NCBI RefSeq assembly: GCF_024623185.1
Contig: NZ_JANJZK010000011.1
Coordinates: 1 to 64,000 of the forward strand
DNA length: 64,000 nucleotides
Reading direction: 5' to 3'
Origin: Anaerofustis stercorihominis
Lineage (GTDB): Bacteria > Bacillota > Clostridia > Eubacteriales > Anaerofustaceae
Below, in pieces: positions 63,910-64,000 of the stretch. The position numbers and the translations under genes were made by a program. Positions within the stretch are counted from its first letter, which is position 1, and each line of letters opens with the position of its first letter. The notes under the pieces were generated by a model. That model did no database searches, had not been told where the DNA came from, and saw only the letters and a program-made list of their open reading frames with translations.

Positions 63910-64000
63910 CTTTACACCTCCTTCTATTAAATTTTCTATCATCACTAAGGTATATACTACCTTAAATTAATTGTATAAGAAATAAATGTAAATGTAAATA

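Overview
The window comes from a low-GC, anaerobic Gram-positive bacterium of the Clostridia. The evidence is strong AGGAGG-type ribosome binding sites, a clostridial DUF3794/LysM protein, a class III (oxygen-sensitive) ribonucleotide reductase under NrdR boxes, Firmicute-specific genes (mini-RNase III, RNase HIII, YacL-type PIN/TRAM protein, PepV, DegV) and the dnaX-ybaB-recR and rplI-dnaB arrangements. The genus cannot be fixed from this sequence alone.

Layout. Bases 1-62 hold the end of a tRNA and its terminator. 0.2-5.4 kb: a MerR/GyrI regulator, a small XRE regulator with an apparent ATT start and a membrane-protein partner, a lipoprotein, a MazF toxin without a visible antitoxin, a DUF3794 protein and a CmpB-type membrane protein. 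5.5-10.2 kb: a hybrid histidine kinase preceded by an in-frame 13-codon leader ending in TGA, and a PepV dipeptidase. 10.3-23.4 kb is mostly housekeeping: ispF-cysS-mrnC-dnaX-ybaB-recR, a phage-like XRE/sigma-like divergent pair, MarR-DegV, gatC-ispE and rplI-dnaB. 23.5-39 kb: a broken DUF2798 gene, two HAD phosphatases, a BspA-type leucine-rich-repeat surface protein, a glucosaminidase, a class A PBP, ligA, two tandem YwaF-like proteins, a D-lactate dehydrogenase, and nrdD with a small separate glycyl-radical protein and nrdG.

39.1-56 kb is the accessory core. A 3131-residue secreted RHS protein ends in a type-44 polymorphic toxin domain followed by a DUF5412 immunity gene. Behind it lies an array of promoterless, truncated RHS tips (amidase, frameshifted amidase, broken type-44 toxin), most with a membrane or lipoprotein immunity candidate. 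Five copies of a two-hairpin DNA module sit at the cassette boundaries. I regard this module, and the stand-alone glycyl-radical protein between nrdD and nrdG, as the best candidates for under-described biology here.

56-64 kb: an M16 peptidase, a GNAT acetyltransferase, two tandem PHP phosphoesterases, a hexapeptide acetyltransferase, an AraC regulator with an N-terminal frameshift, RNase HIII and a YacL-type protein.

Several genes are broken at homopolymers or microsatellites: A7 in the second amidase tip, an AT repeat in the second type-44 tip, T5 in the AraC gene. These could be decay, reversible slippage or assembly errors. No CRISPR array, insertion sequence, transposase, integrase or rRNA gene was seen.
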